Assembly (NCBI RefSeq): GCF_009363055.1
Contig: NZ_CP045292.1
Coordinates: 434,001 to 498,000, forward strand
Direction of reading: 5' to 3'
Source of the DNA: Flavobacterium haoranii
GTDB taxonomy: Bacteria > Bacteroidota > Bacteroidia > Flavobacteriales > Flavobacteriaceae
DNA length: 64,000 nt
Shown here: positions 29,461 through 37,307 of the stretch, in pieces
Numbering within the stretch: position 1 is the stretch's first letter
Layout: every line of letters starts with the position of its first letter
Position numbers and translations under genes: made by a program
Notes under the pieces: model-generated
Seen by the model: the letters and a program-made list of their open reading frames with translations, nothing else
Databases searched by the model: none
What the model was told of the DNA's origin: nothing

Positions 29461-30701
29461 ATGTCAGTTTTAGAAAAATTAAGTTCTGCTGAAGCAATTG
29501 CCTTAGAAGATAAATATGGAGCACATAATTATCATCCACTACCAGTGGTTTTAAATAGAGGGGAAGGAGTTTACGTTTGGGATGTTGAAGGGAAAAAATA
29601 TTATGATTTTCTTTCGGCTTATTCTGCAGTTAATCAAGGTCATTGTCACCCCAAAATTGTTGGTGCCATGATGCAACAAGCGCAAACATTAACTTTAACT
29701 TCACGAGCTTTTTATAACGACAAATTAGGTGTTTACGAAGAATTTGTGACTAAATATTTTGGATTCGACAAAGTATTGCCGATGAATACAGGTGCTGAAG
29801 CAGTGGAAACAGCTTTAAAAATCTGTAGAAAATGGGCTTACGAGAAAAAGGTTTTCATGAAAATGAAGCACAAATTATAGTTTGTGAAAACAATTTCCAT
29901 GGAAGAACTACGACAATTATTTCCTTTTCTAACGATGAGAATGCACGTAAGAATTTTGGACCTTATACTGCTGGATTTATTAAAATAGCTTATGATGATA
30001 TTGATGCTTTAGAAAAAGCTATTAGTTCGTCGCCTAATATTGCAGGATTTTTAGTAGAACCTATTCAAGGTGAAGCTGGAGTTTATGTTCCAAGCGAAGG
30101 TTATTTAGCAAAAGCGAAAGCATTATGTGAAAAACATAATGTATTGTTTATCGCAGATGAAGTTCAAACTGGTGTTGCTAGAACAGGAAAATTATTAGCT
30201 GTTCATCATGAGAATGTTCAACCAGATGTTTTAATCTTAGGAAAAGCTTTATCAGGTGGAGTTTATCCAGTTTCAGCAGTTTTAGCAAATAATGCTATTA
30301 TGAATGTGATTAAACCAGGTCAGCACGGTTCAACTTTTGGAGGAAATCCAGTTGCAGCAGCTGTGGCAATTGCAGCTTTAGAAGTTGTTAAAGATGAGAA
30401 ATTAGCTGAAAATGCAGAACGTTTAGGAGAAATTTTCCGTTATGAATTAGACAAGTATATTTCAATGAGTAACATTTGCTCTTTAGTTCGTGGAAAAGGA
30501 TTACTAAATGCTATTGTTATCAACGATACAGAAGAAAGTGAAACCGCTTGGAATATATGTATGAGATTAGCAGAAAATGGTTTGTTAGCTAAACCAACTC
30601 ACGGAAATATTATTCGTTTTGCTCCGCCTTTAGTAATGAATGAAGAGCAGTTGATGGATTGTATTTCAATTATTACTAAGACACTTCAAGAGTTTGAATA
30701 A
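29461..30701 (+). CDS. rocD: Ornithine aminotransferase (frameshifted)
   Basis: PLP enzyme that converts ornithine and 2-oxoglutarate to glutamate semialdehyde and glutamate. Joined, it is 413 residues. It includes [44 protein letters not shown], and the PLP lysine in [16 protein letters not shown]. The frame breaks at 29845-29849, where five A's occur. Six would give [19 protein letters not shown] and join both parts. I therefore read it as one intact gene with a one-base deletion that is probably an error. A terminator follows. Confidence 0.92.
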
Positions 30702-30716
30702 TTAAAACATAAAAAA

Positions 30717-30740
30717 ATCCCGAGAAATCGGGATTTTTTA
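30717..30740 (+). terminator. Rho-independent terminator after rocD
   Basis: The stem ATCCCGA / TCGGGAT (30717-30734) with a GAAA tetraloop is followed by a T tract. The SOD-like gene stops at 30738 on the other strand, so it may serve both. Confidence 0.9.
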
Positions 30741-31499
30741 TTTTATAAGTAAGTCTTCATATTTTGTTGAGATTTTCTTCCAATCTATATAATTAAAGAA
30801 ATTCTCAATATAAGCTTTTTTACCAATTTTATTATTCGTTAAATAAGCATGCTCCCATAAATCTAAGCAAAGTAGAGGAGTACCCTTTATTTCAGCAGTC
30901 TTCATTAAGGGATTCTCTTCATTTTTAGTCAATACATTTTGAAGTTTATGATCTTTATCTAAAATTAGCCAAACCCAATTTGAACCTATTGAACTTTCAG
31001 CTTTTGAAGTAAAGTCGTTTTTGAAATTTTCAAATGAACCAAAGTCTCTATTTATAGCAACTTGTAATGTATCAGAGGGAGTTAATTTCTCTTTGGTTAA
31101 GTTTTCAAAAAATAAAGTATGATTGTAAAATCCGCCAGCGACATGAAGTAATTGTTTCTCCTCAGGATTTGTTTCACGACAAATTTGAGAGACTTTCCAA
31201 TCGCTTATTCGTTTTTCGGTAACCAAATTATTTAAGTTATTCGCGAAGTTTAAATAGACTTTTGAATAATGATTTTCTAATGTTTTCCCTTCAATACAAT
31301 CTGAAAAATCATCAAACTTATAAGTTATTTCAAAAAGTTTAAACGGAGTTCCAGAGGCTTTATATTCACTAGGATTTGTAAATAAAGTACTAACAGGTTC
31401 TTCCGGTTCAGGAATTTGAACTTCAACTAAATTATTGTCTTGTTTACAAGAAATTAGAAGTAATAAAAAAGTTGTTAAAGACAAAATTAATTTTTTCAT
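30738..31499 (-). CDS. Lipoprotein of the Fe/Mn superoxide dismutase family
   Basis: The 253-residue protein has a lipoprotein signal (lipobox LISC, Cys 18), an acidic linker and a C-terminal Fe/Mn SOD fold. All four metal ligands align: His 77 (ENHYSK), His 127 (FYNHTLFF), Asp 213 and His 217 (LDLWEHAYL). Three second-sphere positions differ from classical enzymes: V81 replaces the conserved His 30, F85 replaces Tyr 34, and E194 stands where Mn-SOD has Gln 146 (NEENPLM versus NQDSPLM). It is anchored outside the cytoplasm and may be a divergent SOD or another metal protein. Confidence 0.88.
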   Translation of the reverse strand: MKKLILSLTTFLLLLISCKQDNNLVEVQIPEPEEPVSTLFTNPSEYKASGTPFKLFEITYKFDDFSDCIEGKTLENHYSKVYLNFANNLNNLVTEKRISDWKVSQICRETNPEEKQLLHVAGGFYNHTLFFENLTKEKLTPSDTLQVAINRDFGSFENFKNDFTSKAESSIGSNWVWLILDKDHKLQNVLTKNEENPLMKTAEIKGTPLLCLDLWEHAYLTNNKIGKKAYIENFFNYIDWKKISTKYEDLLIK

Positions 31500-31515
31500 C
31501 TGTTCTTTTTATTTA

Positions 31516-31530
31516 TTGACAATTGGTCAA
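31516..31530. promoter_or_regulatory. Candidate operator dyad before SOD-like gene
   Basis: TTGACAATTGGTCAA is a near-palindrome (TTGAC...GTCAA arms) that overlaps the -7 box at 31528. It lies between the box and the ATG, where a repressor could act. Confidence 0.35.
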
Positions 31531-31535
31531 ATGTA
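31528..31535 (-). promoter_or_regulatory. Promoter -7 box for SOD-like lipoprotein gene
   Basis: On the minus strand TACATTTG lies 28 nt before the ATG at 31499. It overlaps the dyad at 31516-31530. No -33 TTTG is at the ideal spacing. Confidence 0.5.
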
Positions 31536-31577
31536 TTTCGCCAATATATTTAGTAGTAATCAAAATTTGTTATCTAA

Positions 31578-31877
31578 TTACAACAAATTTCTTTCTTTCA
31601 TTAAATTGTTAATGATGTCGATGTAATTTTGTTTAGCTTCATCAACTGTAAGATTTTTAACCTGCATTAACGCGTTTAGTTTAAATGCATTTCTTAAATC
31701 TTCTCCAGTCTCGTCTTGATGTGAACTGCTAGAATTATTACTAATTCTCCCAGAAGTTGCATGTTTATATAACCCATAAAGAACCAATTGTACATTTTGA
31801 GGTACCGATTCCTTTGGAATTAGATAAGCATTTTCAAATGCTTCATCAAAAAGAGTATCTAAATCTTTTTCACTCAT
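31578..31877 (-). CDS. Acyl-CoA-binding protein (ACBP)
   Basis: A 99-residue helical cytosolic protein with the ACBP motif LYGLYKHATSGR near the middle and RNAFKLNALMQVKNLTVDEA in the last helix. ACBPs bind long-chain acyl-CoA and buffer lipid synthesis. The stop of psd overlaps its ATG by one base (TAATG), and the two genes belong to the minus-strand lipid block. Some aromatic and Lys positions of eukaryotic ACBP are replaced, which is usual for bacterial members. Confidence 0.9.
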   Translation of the reverse strand: MSEKDLDTLFDEAFENAYLIPKESVPQNVQLVLYGLYKHATSGRISNNSSSSHQDETGEDLRNAFKLNALMQVKNLTVDEAKQNYIDIINNLMKERNLL

Positions 31878-32527
31878 TATTTTTTACAAATAACAGTTTT
31901 TGCACCAATTGCTTTTTGTCCTAAAACTACTTCAACAGGAGTTCCAACAGGTAAATAAATATCTACACGAGAACCAAATTTTATAAATCCTGCATCTTTA
32001 CCTTGAACCACTCGCATACCTTCTTCAGCATAGTTTACAATTCTTTTTGCTAAAGCTCCGGCGATTTGACGATACATTATTTCGCCATAAATTCTATTAT
32101 TAACTACAATTGTAGTTCTTTCGTTTTCTTCACTTGCTTTTGGATGCCAAGCAACTAAATATTTTCCAGGATGATATTTGCTGTATTTTACAACTCCATT
32201 TACCGGATAACGTGTTACGTGAACATTTATAGGCGACATAAAGATAGAAACCATTAATCTTTTATCTTTAAAATATTCAGGTTCAAAAACTTCTTCAATT
32301 ACAACTACTTTTCCATCAACAGGAGCTAATATATGGTTGTCGCTATTATCTACTTCTCTTTTTGGGTTTCTAAAGAATTGTAAAACAATAATTAAAAACA
32401 ACACAGCTAAAACTATTAAGCTGTTTTTTAACCATTCAATGCTAATAAATGCATCGCTTAAAAAAATAATTCCAACTACAAGTAATAATGTAATGAAAAT
32501 TAGTTTGGCTCCTTCTTTATGAAACAT
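31877..32527 (-). CDS. psd: Phosphatidylserine decarboxylase, short form
   Basis: Makes phosphatidylethanolamine at the inner membrane. The 216-residue protein has an N-terminal hydrophobic stretch, LAPVDGKVV, MSPINVHVTRYPV, and the self-cleavage site GSR in KFGSRVDIYLPVGTPV, which forms the pyruvoyl group. This is the short Psd form, usually about 215-230 residues. It overlaps cdsA by 11 nt and ACBP by one base, a tight lipid operon. No pssA is present in the window. Confidence 0.94.
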   Translation of the reverse strand: MFHKEGAKLIFITLLLVVGIIFLSDAFISIEWLKNSLIVLAVLFLIIVLQFFRNPKREVDNSDNHILAPVDGKVVVIEEVFEPEYFKDKRLMVSIFMSPINVHVTRYPVNGVVKYSKYHPGKYLVAWHPKASEENERTTIVVNNRIYGEIMYRQIAGALAKRIVNYAEEGMRVVQGKDAGFIKFGSRVDIYLPVGTPVEVVLGQKAIGAKTVICKK

Positions 32528-33323
32528 AATTTAAAATTAAATAAAACAAATATATAAAAGGTACAACAAATATAATACTATCTAATCGGTCTAAAATACC
32601 TCCGTGACCCGGCATAATGTTACCACTATCTTTAACATTGGCAACTCGTTTAAATTTCGATTCAATTAAATCACCAAGCGTACTAAAAATACTAACTATA
32701 ATCGCAATAACAATCCAATAATAAAATAGTTTTGTACCTATAAAATATTTTGCCATAAAATAACTCGCTACTACGGCAAAAAACATTCCTCCAACAAATC
32801 CTTCTACCGTTTTTTTAGGAGAAATACTGGGTAACAATTTATGTTTTCCAAAGTTTTTTCCTACTAAATATGCGAAAGTATCATTTGTCCATATTAATAC
32901 AAATATAGTAATTAAAATTTTTGGATTGTAACCATTTATTCCCAAAGGAATTTTAGTTAGTAAAACAAAAGGGAAAATAATATAGCCAAATAAAACTAAA
33001 TATCTAGAATAATTGCTTAACTTTTGAATTTTAGTGTTGAATAAAAAACCGATTAAAAATATGGAAACAGCTATTGTGAAGCCTGTGATTAACGGATCTA
33101 ATATTTTATCAAATTTTGGATTATAAAAAAATCCATACACTAAGATAGAAATAGTTATAGCAACCCATTTATTTATAAAGACTAATTTAGAAAATTCGAA
33201 GCTAGCAATTAATAAAAAGCACCCAAAAAGAATGTAAAAACTTTCTTTTGAAAATAATATGCAGCTTAGAAGTAGAACAATATAAACCGCACCCGAAATT
33301 GCTCGTTTTAGGGTTTCGTTCAT
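32517..33323 (-). CDS. cdsA: Phosphatidate cytidylyltransferase
   Basis: Makes CDP-diacylglycerol from phosphatidate and CTP, the branch point of phospholipid synthesis. The 268-residue membrane protein has about eight hydrophobic segments. The C-terminal signature is present: SPKKTVEGFVGG, then LGDLIESKFKRVANVKDSG and MPGHGGILDRLDSI with the catalytic Asp pair. The gene overlaps psd, the next step toward PE, and directly follows the LUD gene by one base. Confidence 0.95.
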   Translation of the reverse strand: MNETLKRAISGAVYIVLLLSCILFSKESFYILFGCFLLIASFEFSKLVFINKWVAITISILVYGFFYNPKFDKILDPLITGFTIAVSIFLIGFLFNTKIQKLSNYSRYLVLFGYIIFPFVLLTKIPLGINGYNPKILITIFVLIWTNDTFAYLVGKNFGKHKLLPSISPKKTVEGFVGGMFFAVVASYFMAKYFIGTKLFYYWIVIAIIVSIFSTLGDLIESKFKRVANVKDSGNIMPGHGGILDRLDSIIFVVPFIYLFYLILNYVS

Positions 33324-33324
33324 T

Positions 33325-33930
33325 TTATAGGTCTTCTAGTAAAAGTAAACAAAGATTTTTATGACAACTTCCGTAATGTAAAAAATCTTGCTCCTTTACT
33401 TCTTCAAAGTATTTTATAGTTGTAATATTTGAAGGATATTCTTTGTCGTATCTATTCTTAATATAACGTAAACCATCGCTTTTTGTTCCAACAAGTTGAC
33501 TTGTTGTGCCAAAAACTACCATGTTTGTAGGTAAATCATTTGGTTTAAAGTGGCGAAATTGATTTGAAGAAAATAAAATTGAACCTTCATCAGCAATTAA
33601 ATTTTCGCATGAAGAAAGCATGAATTTTGGATCTTTTGTGTTTTGATGATTAATTTTATTTTCGTCTAATAAATAAATTAATCTGCTGTCATAGCAGATG
33701 GCTTCAGATTCAAACCAATCATTCTCTTCAAGTATATTTAGAAAGTTTTCAGAAACCTCTTCTAAGGATTCACAATAAATAAACTTTCCACCGTTTGATT
33801 TGAAATTATGGGTAAACATTTCATCTATAGGAAGTTTGACTTCTGGAGTGAAAGGGCTTTTTTCCTCCTTGTCTTTTTCGCTTTTTGAAGAATCATTTGT
33901 GCTGCCGAAAATTTTCCTGAATAGACTCAT
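33325..33930 (-). CDS. LUD domain-containing protein
   Basis: A 201-residue cytosolic protein with a basic and charged N-terminal linker (residues 8-30) and the LutC/YkgG (LUD) fold from about 35: GKFIYCESLEEVSENF, CENLIADEGSILF, VVFGTTSQLVGT and HYGSCHKNLCLLLLEDL. Relatives take part in lactate utilisation, but this class also occurs alone in Flavobacteria. It sits between ftsH and cdsA. Its own -7 box is at 33964, and a terminator separates it from ftsH. Confidence 0.82.
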   Translation of the reverse strand: MSLFRKIFGSTNDSSKSEKDKEEKSPFTPEVKLPIDEMFTHNFKSNGGKFIYCESLEEVSENFLNILEENDWFESEAICYDSRLIYLLDENKINHQNTKDPKFMLSSCENLIADEGSILFSSNQFRHFKPNDLPTNMVVFGTTSQLVGTKSDGLRYIKNRYDKEYPSNITTIKYFEEVKEQDFLHYGSCHKNLCLLLLEDL

Positions 33931-33963
33931 TAAAAAAAATACAATTTTTCGCTATATAATTGT

Positions 33964-33971
33964 CAAAGATA
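33964..33971 (-). promoter_or_regulatory. Promoter -7 box for LUD-cdsA-psd-ACBP operon
   Basis: On the minus strand TATCTTTG lies 33 nt before the LUD ATG (33930) and follows the ftsH terminator. Confidence 0.55.
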
Positions 33972-33973
33972 AA

Positions 33974-34013
33974 AAAATCTTAGTTCAAAAGATAAAAAGA
34001 ACTAAGATTTTTA
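33974..34013 (-). terminator. Terminator after ftsH
   Basis: On the minus strand AAAATCTTAGTTC pairs with GAACTAAGATTTT across a 12-nt loop, followed by T's. It lies between ftsH and the LUD gene. Confidence 0.8.
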
Positions 34014-34036
34014 TAAAGGGTTTTTGTTTTTAAAAC

Positions 34037-36016
34037 TTATTCGTTTTCTACGTTTGGATTTTCATTTAATTGAGTAGATTCTTTTTGTTCTTTTTCTACC
34101 AATTTTACCTCTCCTTTATCGAAAGGTCTTTTTCCAAAAATGTCTTCCAAATCGTCTTTGAATATTACTTCTCTTTCAATTAAAATATCTGCTAATTCAA
34201 CTAATTTGTCTTTGTTTTCTTGAAGAATATTAATTGCTCTTTGATATTGACCTTCAATTAATTTTGAAATTTCAAAATCGATAATTTGAGCTGTTTCTTC
34301 AGAATATGGTTTAGAGAAATTGTATTCATTTTGACCTGATGAATCGTAATAAGTTATATTACCTAATTTGTCATTTAAACCGTAAATGGTTACCATTGCA
34401 CGAGCTTGTTTTGTAACTTTTTCTAAATCGCTTAATGCTCCTGTTGAAATTTTATCGAAAATTACTTTTTCAGCAGCACGACCACCCATAGTAGCACACA
34501 TTTCGTCTAGCATTTGTTCTGGACGAACAATTAAACGCTCTTCAGGTAAATACCAAGCAGCTCCTAAACTTTGCCCGCGAGGAACAATAGTTACTTTTAC
34601 AAGCGGAGCAGCATGCTCAAGCATCCAACTTACAGTGGCATGACCAGCTTCGTGAATTGCAATCGCTCTTTTTTCCTCTGGGGTTACAATTTTATTTTTC
34701 TTTTCTAATCCACCAATAATTCTATCAACAGCATCTAAGAAATCTTGTTTTTCAACTGCTTTTTTACCCTTTCTAGCAGCAATTAATGCCGCTTCATTAC
34801 AAACATTTGCAATATCTGCCCCAGAGAAACCTGGTGTTTGTTTTGCTAAAAATTCAGTATCAAGTTCTTCAGCTTTTTTGATAGGTTTTAAGTGAACTTC
34901 AAATATTTCTTTACGTTCTCTAATATCTGGTAAATCAACATAAATTTGACGATCAAATCTTCCCGGACGAAGTAAGGCTTTATCTAAAACATCAGCACGG
35001 TTTGTAGCTGCTAAAACAATTACATTAGAATTAGAACCGAAACCGTCCATTTCTGTTAATAATTGGTTTAATGTGTTTTCTCTTTCATCATTTGCACCAG
35101 TAAAATTGTTTTTACCACGAGCTCTACCAACAGCGTCAATTTCGTCAATGAAGATAATTGATGGAGATTTTTCTTTTGCTTGTTTAAATAAATCACGAAC
35201 ACGTGAAGCACCAACACCTACAAACATTTCAACAAAATCTGAACCAGATAATGAAAAGAAAGGAACTTTAGCTTCACCCGCAACTGCTTTAGCTAATAAT
35301 GTTTTTCCTGTTCCAGGAGGTCCAACTAATAAAGCACCCTTTGGAATTTTACCACCAATTGAAGTATATTTTTCAGGAGTTTTTAAGAATTCAACAATTT
35401 CTTGAATTTCTTCTTTTGCGCCTTCAAGTCCTGCAACATTTTCAAAAGTTACTTTAATATCATTCTTTTCGTCAAATAGTTTAGCTTTAGATTTTCCAAT
35501 GCTAAAAATTTGTCCGCCTCCGCCACCAGAATTGCCAGACATTCTTCTCATCATAAATAACCAAAAAGCACCTAGCAATAAGAAAGGTAATAAAATAGAA
35601 AGTAATTCTCCCCACATGCTGTCAGGTTCTTTTTCATAGTCATTTAAAAGACCTTTAGTTCTAGCTTCTTCTAGGGTTTTTTGAAATAATTCTATGTTAC
35701 CAATTTCGGTATAGTATTGAGGCCCTTTGATATTTGGTTTACCAAAAACGTCTTTGCTTACTTTTTCGTGCGTTTTAGATTCTAAAGCTTTTTCTTTTAA
35801 GAAAATATTTGCTTTTGTGTTTGTAAAAGTAACTTTTGCAACTTGGTTAGAATCTAAATATTGATAAAATTTAGAAAGCGATGCTGGTCTTGGATTACTA
35901 AAATCAAGTCCGCCGCCACTAAAAATTGATATTAATAAAAACATCCCTATGAATAAGCCATAAAATAGCCAAGGAGATAGTTTAAATTTGGAGTTATTAT
36001 TTTTATTATTTGACAT
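34037..36016 (-). CDS. ftsH: ATP-dependent zinc metalloprotease FtsH
   Basis: Inner-membrane AAA protease that degrades membrane and short-lived cytoplasmic proteins. The 659-residue protein has two membrane segments (about 16-32 and 138-156). The periplasmic part lies between them. It then has Walker A GPPGTGKT (232-239), Walker B IIFIDEIDAVG (287-297), the SRH region and the zinc site HEAGH (455-459). The tail is Glu/Asn-rich. It lies just downstream of rsfS (5 nt). Confidence 0.98.
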   Translation of the reverse strand: MSNNKNNNSKFKLSPWLFYGLFIGMFLLISIFSGGGLDFSNPRPASLSKFYQYLDSNQVAKVTFTNTKANIFLKEKALESKTHEKVSKDVFGKPNIKGPQYYTEIGNIELFQKTLEEARTKGLLNDYEKEPDSMWGELLSILLPFLLLGAFWLFMMRRMSGNSGGGGGQIFSIGKSKAKLFDEKNDIKVTFENVAGLEGAKEEIQEIVEFLKTPEKYTSIGGKIPKGALLVGPPGTGKTLLAKAVAGEAKVPFFSLSGSDFVEMFVGVGASRVRDLFKQAKEKSPSIIFIDEIDAVGRARGKNNFTGANDERENTLNQLLTEMDGFGSNSNVIVLAATNRADVLDKALLRPGRFDRQIYVDLPDIRERKEIFEVHLKPIKKAEELDTEFLAKQTPGFSGADIANVCNEAALIAARKGKKAVEKQDFLDAVDRIIGGLEKKNKIVTPEEKRAIAIHEAGHATVSWMLEHAAPLVKVTIVPRGQSLGAAWYLPEERLIVRPEQMLDEMCATMGGRAAEKVIFDKISTGALSDLEKVTKQARAMVTIYGLNDKLGNITYYDSSGQNEYNFSKPYSEETAQIIDFEISKLIEGQYQRAINILQENKDKLVELADILIEREVIFKDDLEDIFGKRPFDKGEVKLVEKEQKESTQLNENPNVENE

Positions 36017-36021
36017 ATTTC

Positions 36022-36393
36022 TTAATAATTGGTGTTAATTGAGGTAATCTTTGCATCGCCCCATAAACTTTCAATGTTGTAAAATTCTCTAACGTGTTTT
36101 TGGAAAACATGAACTACAATGTTTACATAGTCCATAAGAACCCATTCTGCATTTTCAGTACCCTCAACATGCCAAGGTTTTTCATGTAATTCTTTTGAAA
36201 CTGCTTTTTGAATGGAATTTGAAATTGCAACAACTTGAGTATTTGAGTTTCCGTTACAAATGATAAAGTAATCGCAAACTGTGTTTTCAATTTCTCTTAA
36301 ATCAAGTATATCAATATCGGCACCTTTAACATCTTCTATTCCCTTAATGATATTTGCCAACAAATCGTCGTTACTAACTATTTTTTTTGTCAT
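36022..36393 (-). CDS. rsfS: Ribosome silencing factor RsfS
   Basis: Binds uL14 of the large subunit and blocks subunit joining when nutrients are low. The 123-residue protein has the Iojap/RsfS pattern: KGADIDILDLREIENTVCDYF, SNTQVVAISNSIQ, HEKPWHVEGTENAEWVLMDYVNIVVHVF and the terminal REFYNIESLWGDA. A -7 box precedes it on the minus strand. It probably forms an operon with ftsH. Confidence 0.95.
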   Translation of the reverse strand: MTKKIVSNDDLLANIIKGIEDVKGADIDILDLREIENTVCDYFIICNGNSNTQVVAISNSIQKAVSKELHEKPWHVEGTENAEWVLMDYVNIVVHVFQKHVREFYNIESLWGDAKITSINTNY

Positions 36394-36412
36394 TTAAAGT
36401 TTTATATTTATG

Positions 36413-36420
36413 CAAAGTTA
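36413..36420 (-). promoter_or_regulatory. Promoter -7 box for rsfS-ftsH
   Basis: On the minus strand TAACTTTG lies 19 nt before the rsfS ATG (36393). It faces the birA box at 36435. Confidence 0.55.
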
Positions 36421-36434
36421 TCATTTTTTGTTAT

Positions 36435-36442
36435 TATTTTTG
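36435..36442 (+). promoter_or_regulatory. Promoter -7 box for birA
   Basis: TATTTTTG lies 35 nt before the ATG at 36478. Only 14 nt separate it from the opposing -7 box for rsfS, so the two promoters overlap back to back. Confidence 0.6.
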
Positions 36443-36477
36443 AACCTTAACATAAGATTAAAATTAATTTCTTCTCG

Positions 36478-37209
36478 ATGAATATCATCAAACTCAATGC
36501 CATACCTTCTACAAATATTTTTTTAAAAGAATTGGCACAACAAAACTCAATTGAAAATTTTACTGTAGTTTCAGCCGAATATCAAACAAATGGAAAAGGT
36601 CAAAGAGGTAATATTTGGAATGTTGAAGAAGGTAAAAACCTGACTTTTAGTGTGTTTGTTAATGATTTTGATATCGAAAAATATAATGTATTTGTTTTAA
36701 ATTGTTTAGTTGCTGTTAGTATTGTTGAAGTGCTTAATGAGTATGACTTGTATCATTTAAAAATAAAATGGCCAAACGACATTTTGTCAGAGAGTAAGAA
36801 AATAGCTGGAATTTTAATTGAAAATTTATTTAAAAATTCTAAACAGATAGAAATAATTATTGGAATTGGACTTAATGTTAATCAAGAAAATTTTGATGAT
36901 TTGCCAAAAGCAAGTTCTCTTTTTAAGTTACTAGGTAAAAAAATAGATAAAAATGAATTGCTCTTAAAATTAGTTCATCAATTGAAAAATAACTTTGATT
37001 TATTGTATTCAACTGGAGAAGAAACTTTTTGGGAAATTTACCATGAATATCTTTTTAGAAAAGATATTCCATCAGTTTTTACAGATAATTTAGAAAATCA
37101 ATTTCAAGCAATAATTAAGCATGTTTCGCGAGATGGAAAATTGATTCTAGAATTAGAATCAGAAGAAATTAGAAGTTACGACATTAAAGAAATTAAATTA
37201 CTTTACTAG
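36478..37209 (+). CDS. birA: Biotin-[acetyl-CoA carboxylase] ligase
   Basis: Attaches biotin to the carboxyl carrier protein using ATP. The 243-residue protein has only the catalytic domain: EYQTNGKGQRGNIWN (biotinyl-AMP loop), LKIKWPNDIL, KIAGILIEN and GIGLNVNQ. It lacks the N-terminal DNA-binding domain of E. coli BirA, so it should not act as a repressor. It starts a plus-strand set on the far side of a divergent promoter. Confidence 0.95.
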   Translation: MNIIKLNAIPSTNIFLKELAQQNSIENFTVVSAEYQTNGKGQRGNIWNVEEGKNLTFSVFVNDFDIEKYNVFVLNCLVAVSIVEVLNEYDLYHLKIKWPNDILSESKKIAGILIENLFKNSKQIEIIIGIGLNVNQENFDDLPKASSLFKLLGKKIDKNELLLKLVHQLKNNFDLLYSTGEETFWEIYHEYLFRKDIPSVFTDNLENQFQAIIKHVSRDGKLILELESEEIRSYDIKEIKLLY

Positions 37210-37269
37210 TAAAAATCTTAAAACTTAGTAAAGGTTTGTTAAAAGAATGAAAAAGTTTTTCTATTTAAG

Positions 37270-37277
37270 TAACTTTG
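37270..37277 (+). promoter_or_regulatory. Promoter -7 box for ccsBA
   Basis: TAACTTTG lies 30 nt before the chosen ATG at 37308. Confidence 0.55.
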
Positions 37278-37307
37278 CAAGCATTTGAAAAAAATCAAAC
37301 TATAATA

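Noticed and set aside
29832..30701. Second half of rocD as a separate aminotransferase gene
   Set aside because: It lacks the N-terminal family region and starts inside the first half; one added A joins the two into one 413-residue enzyme.
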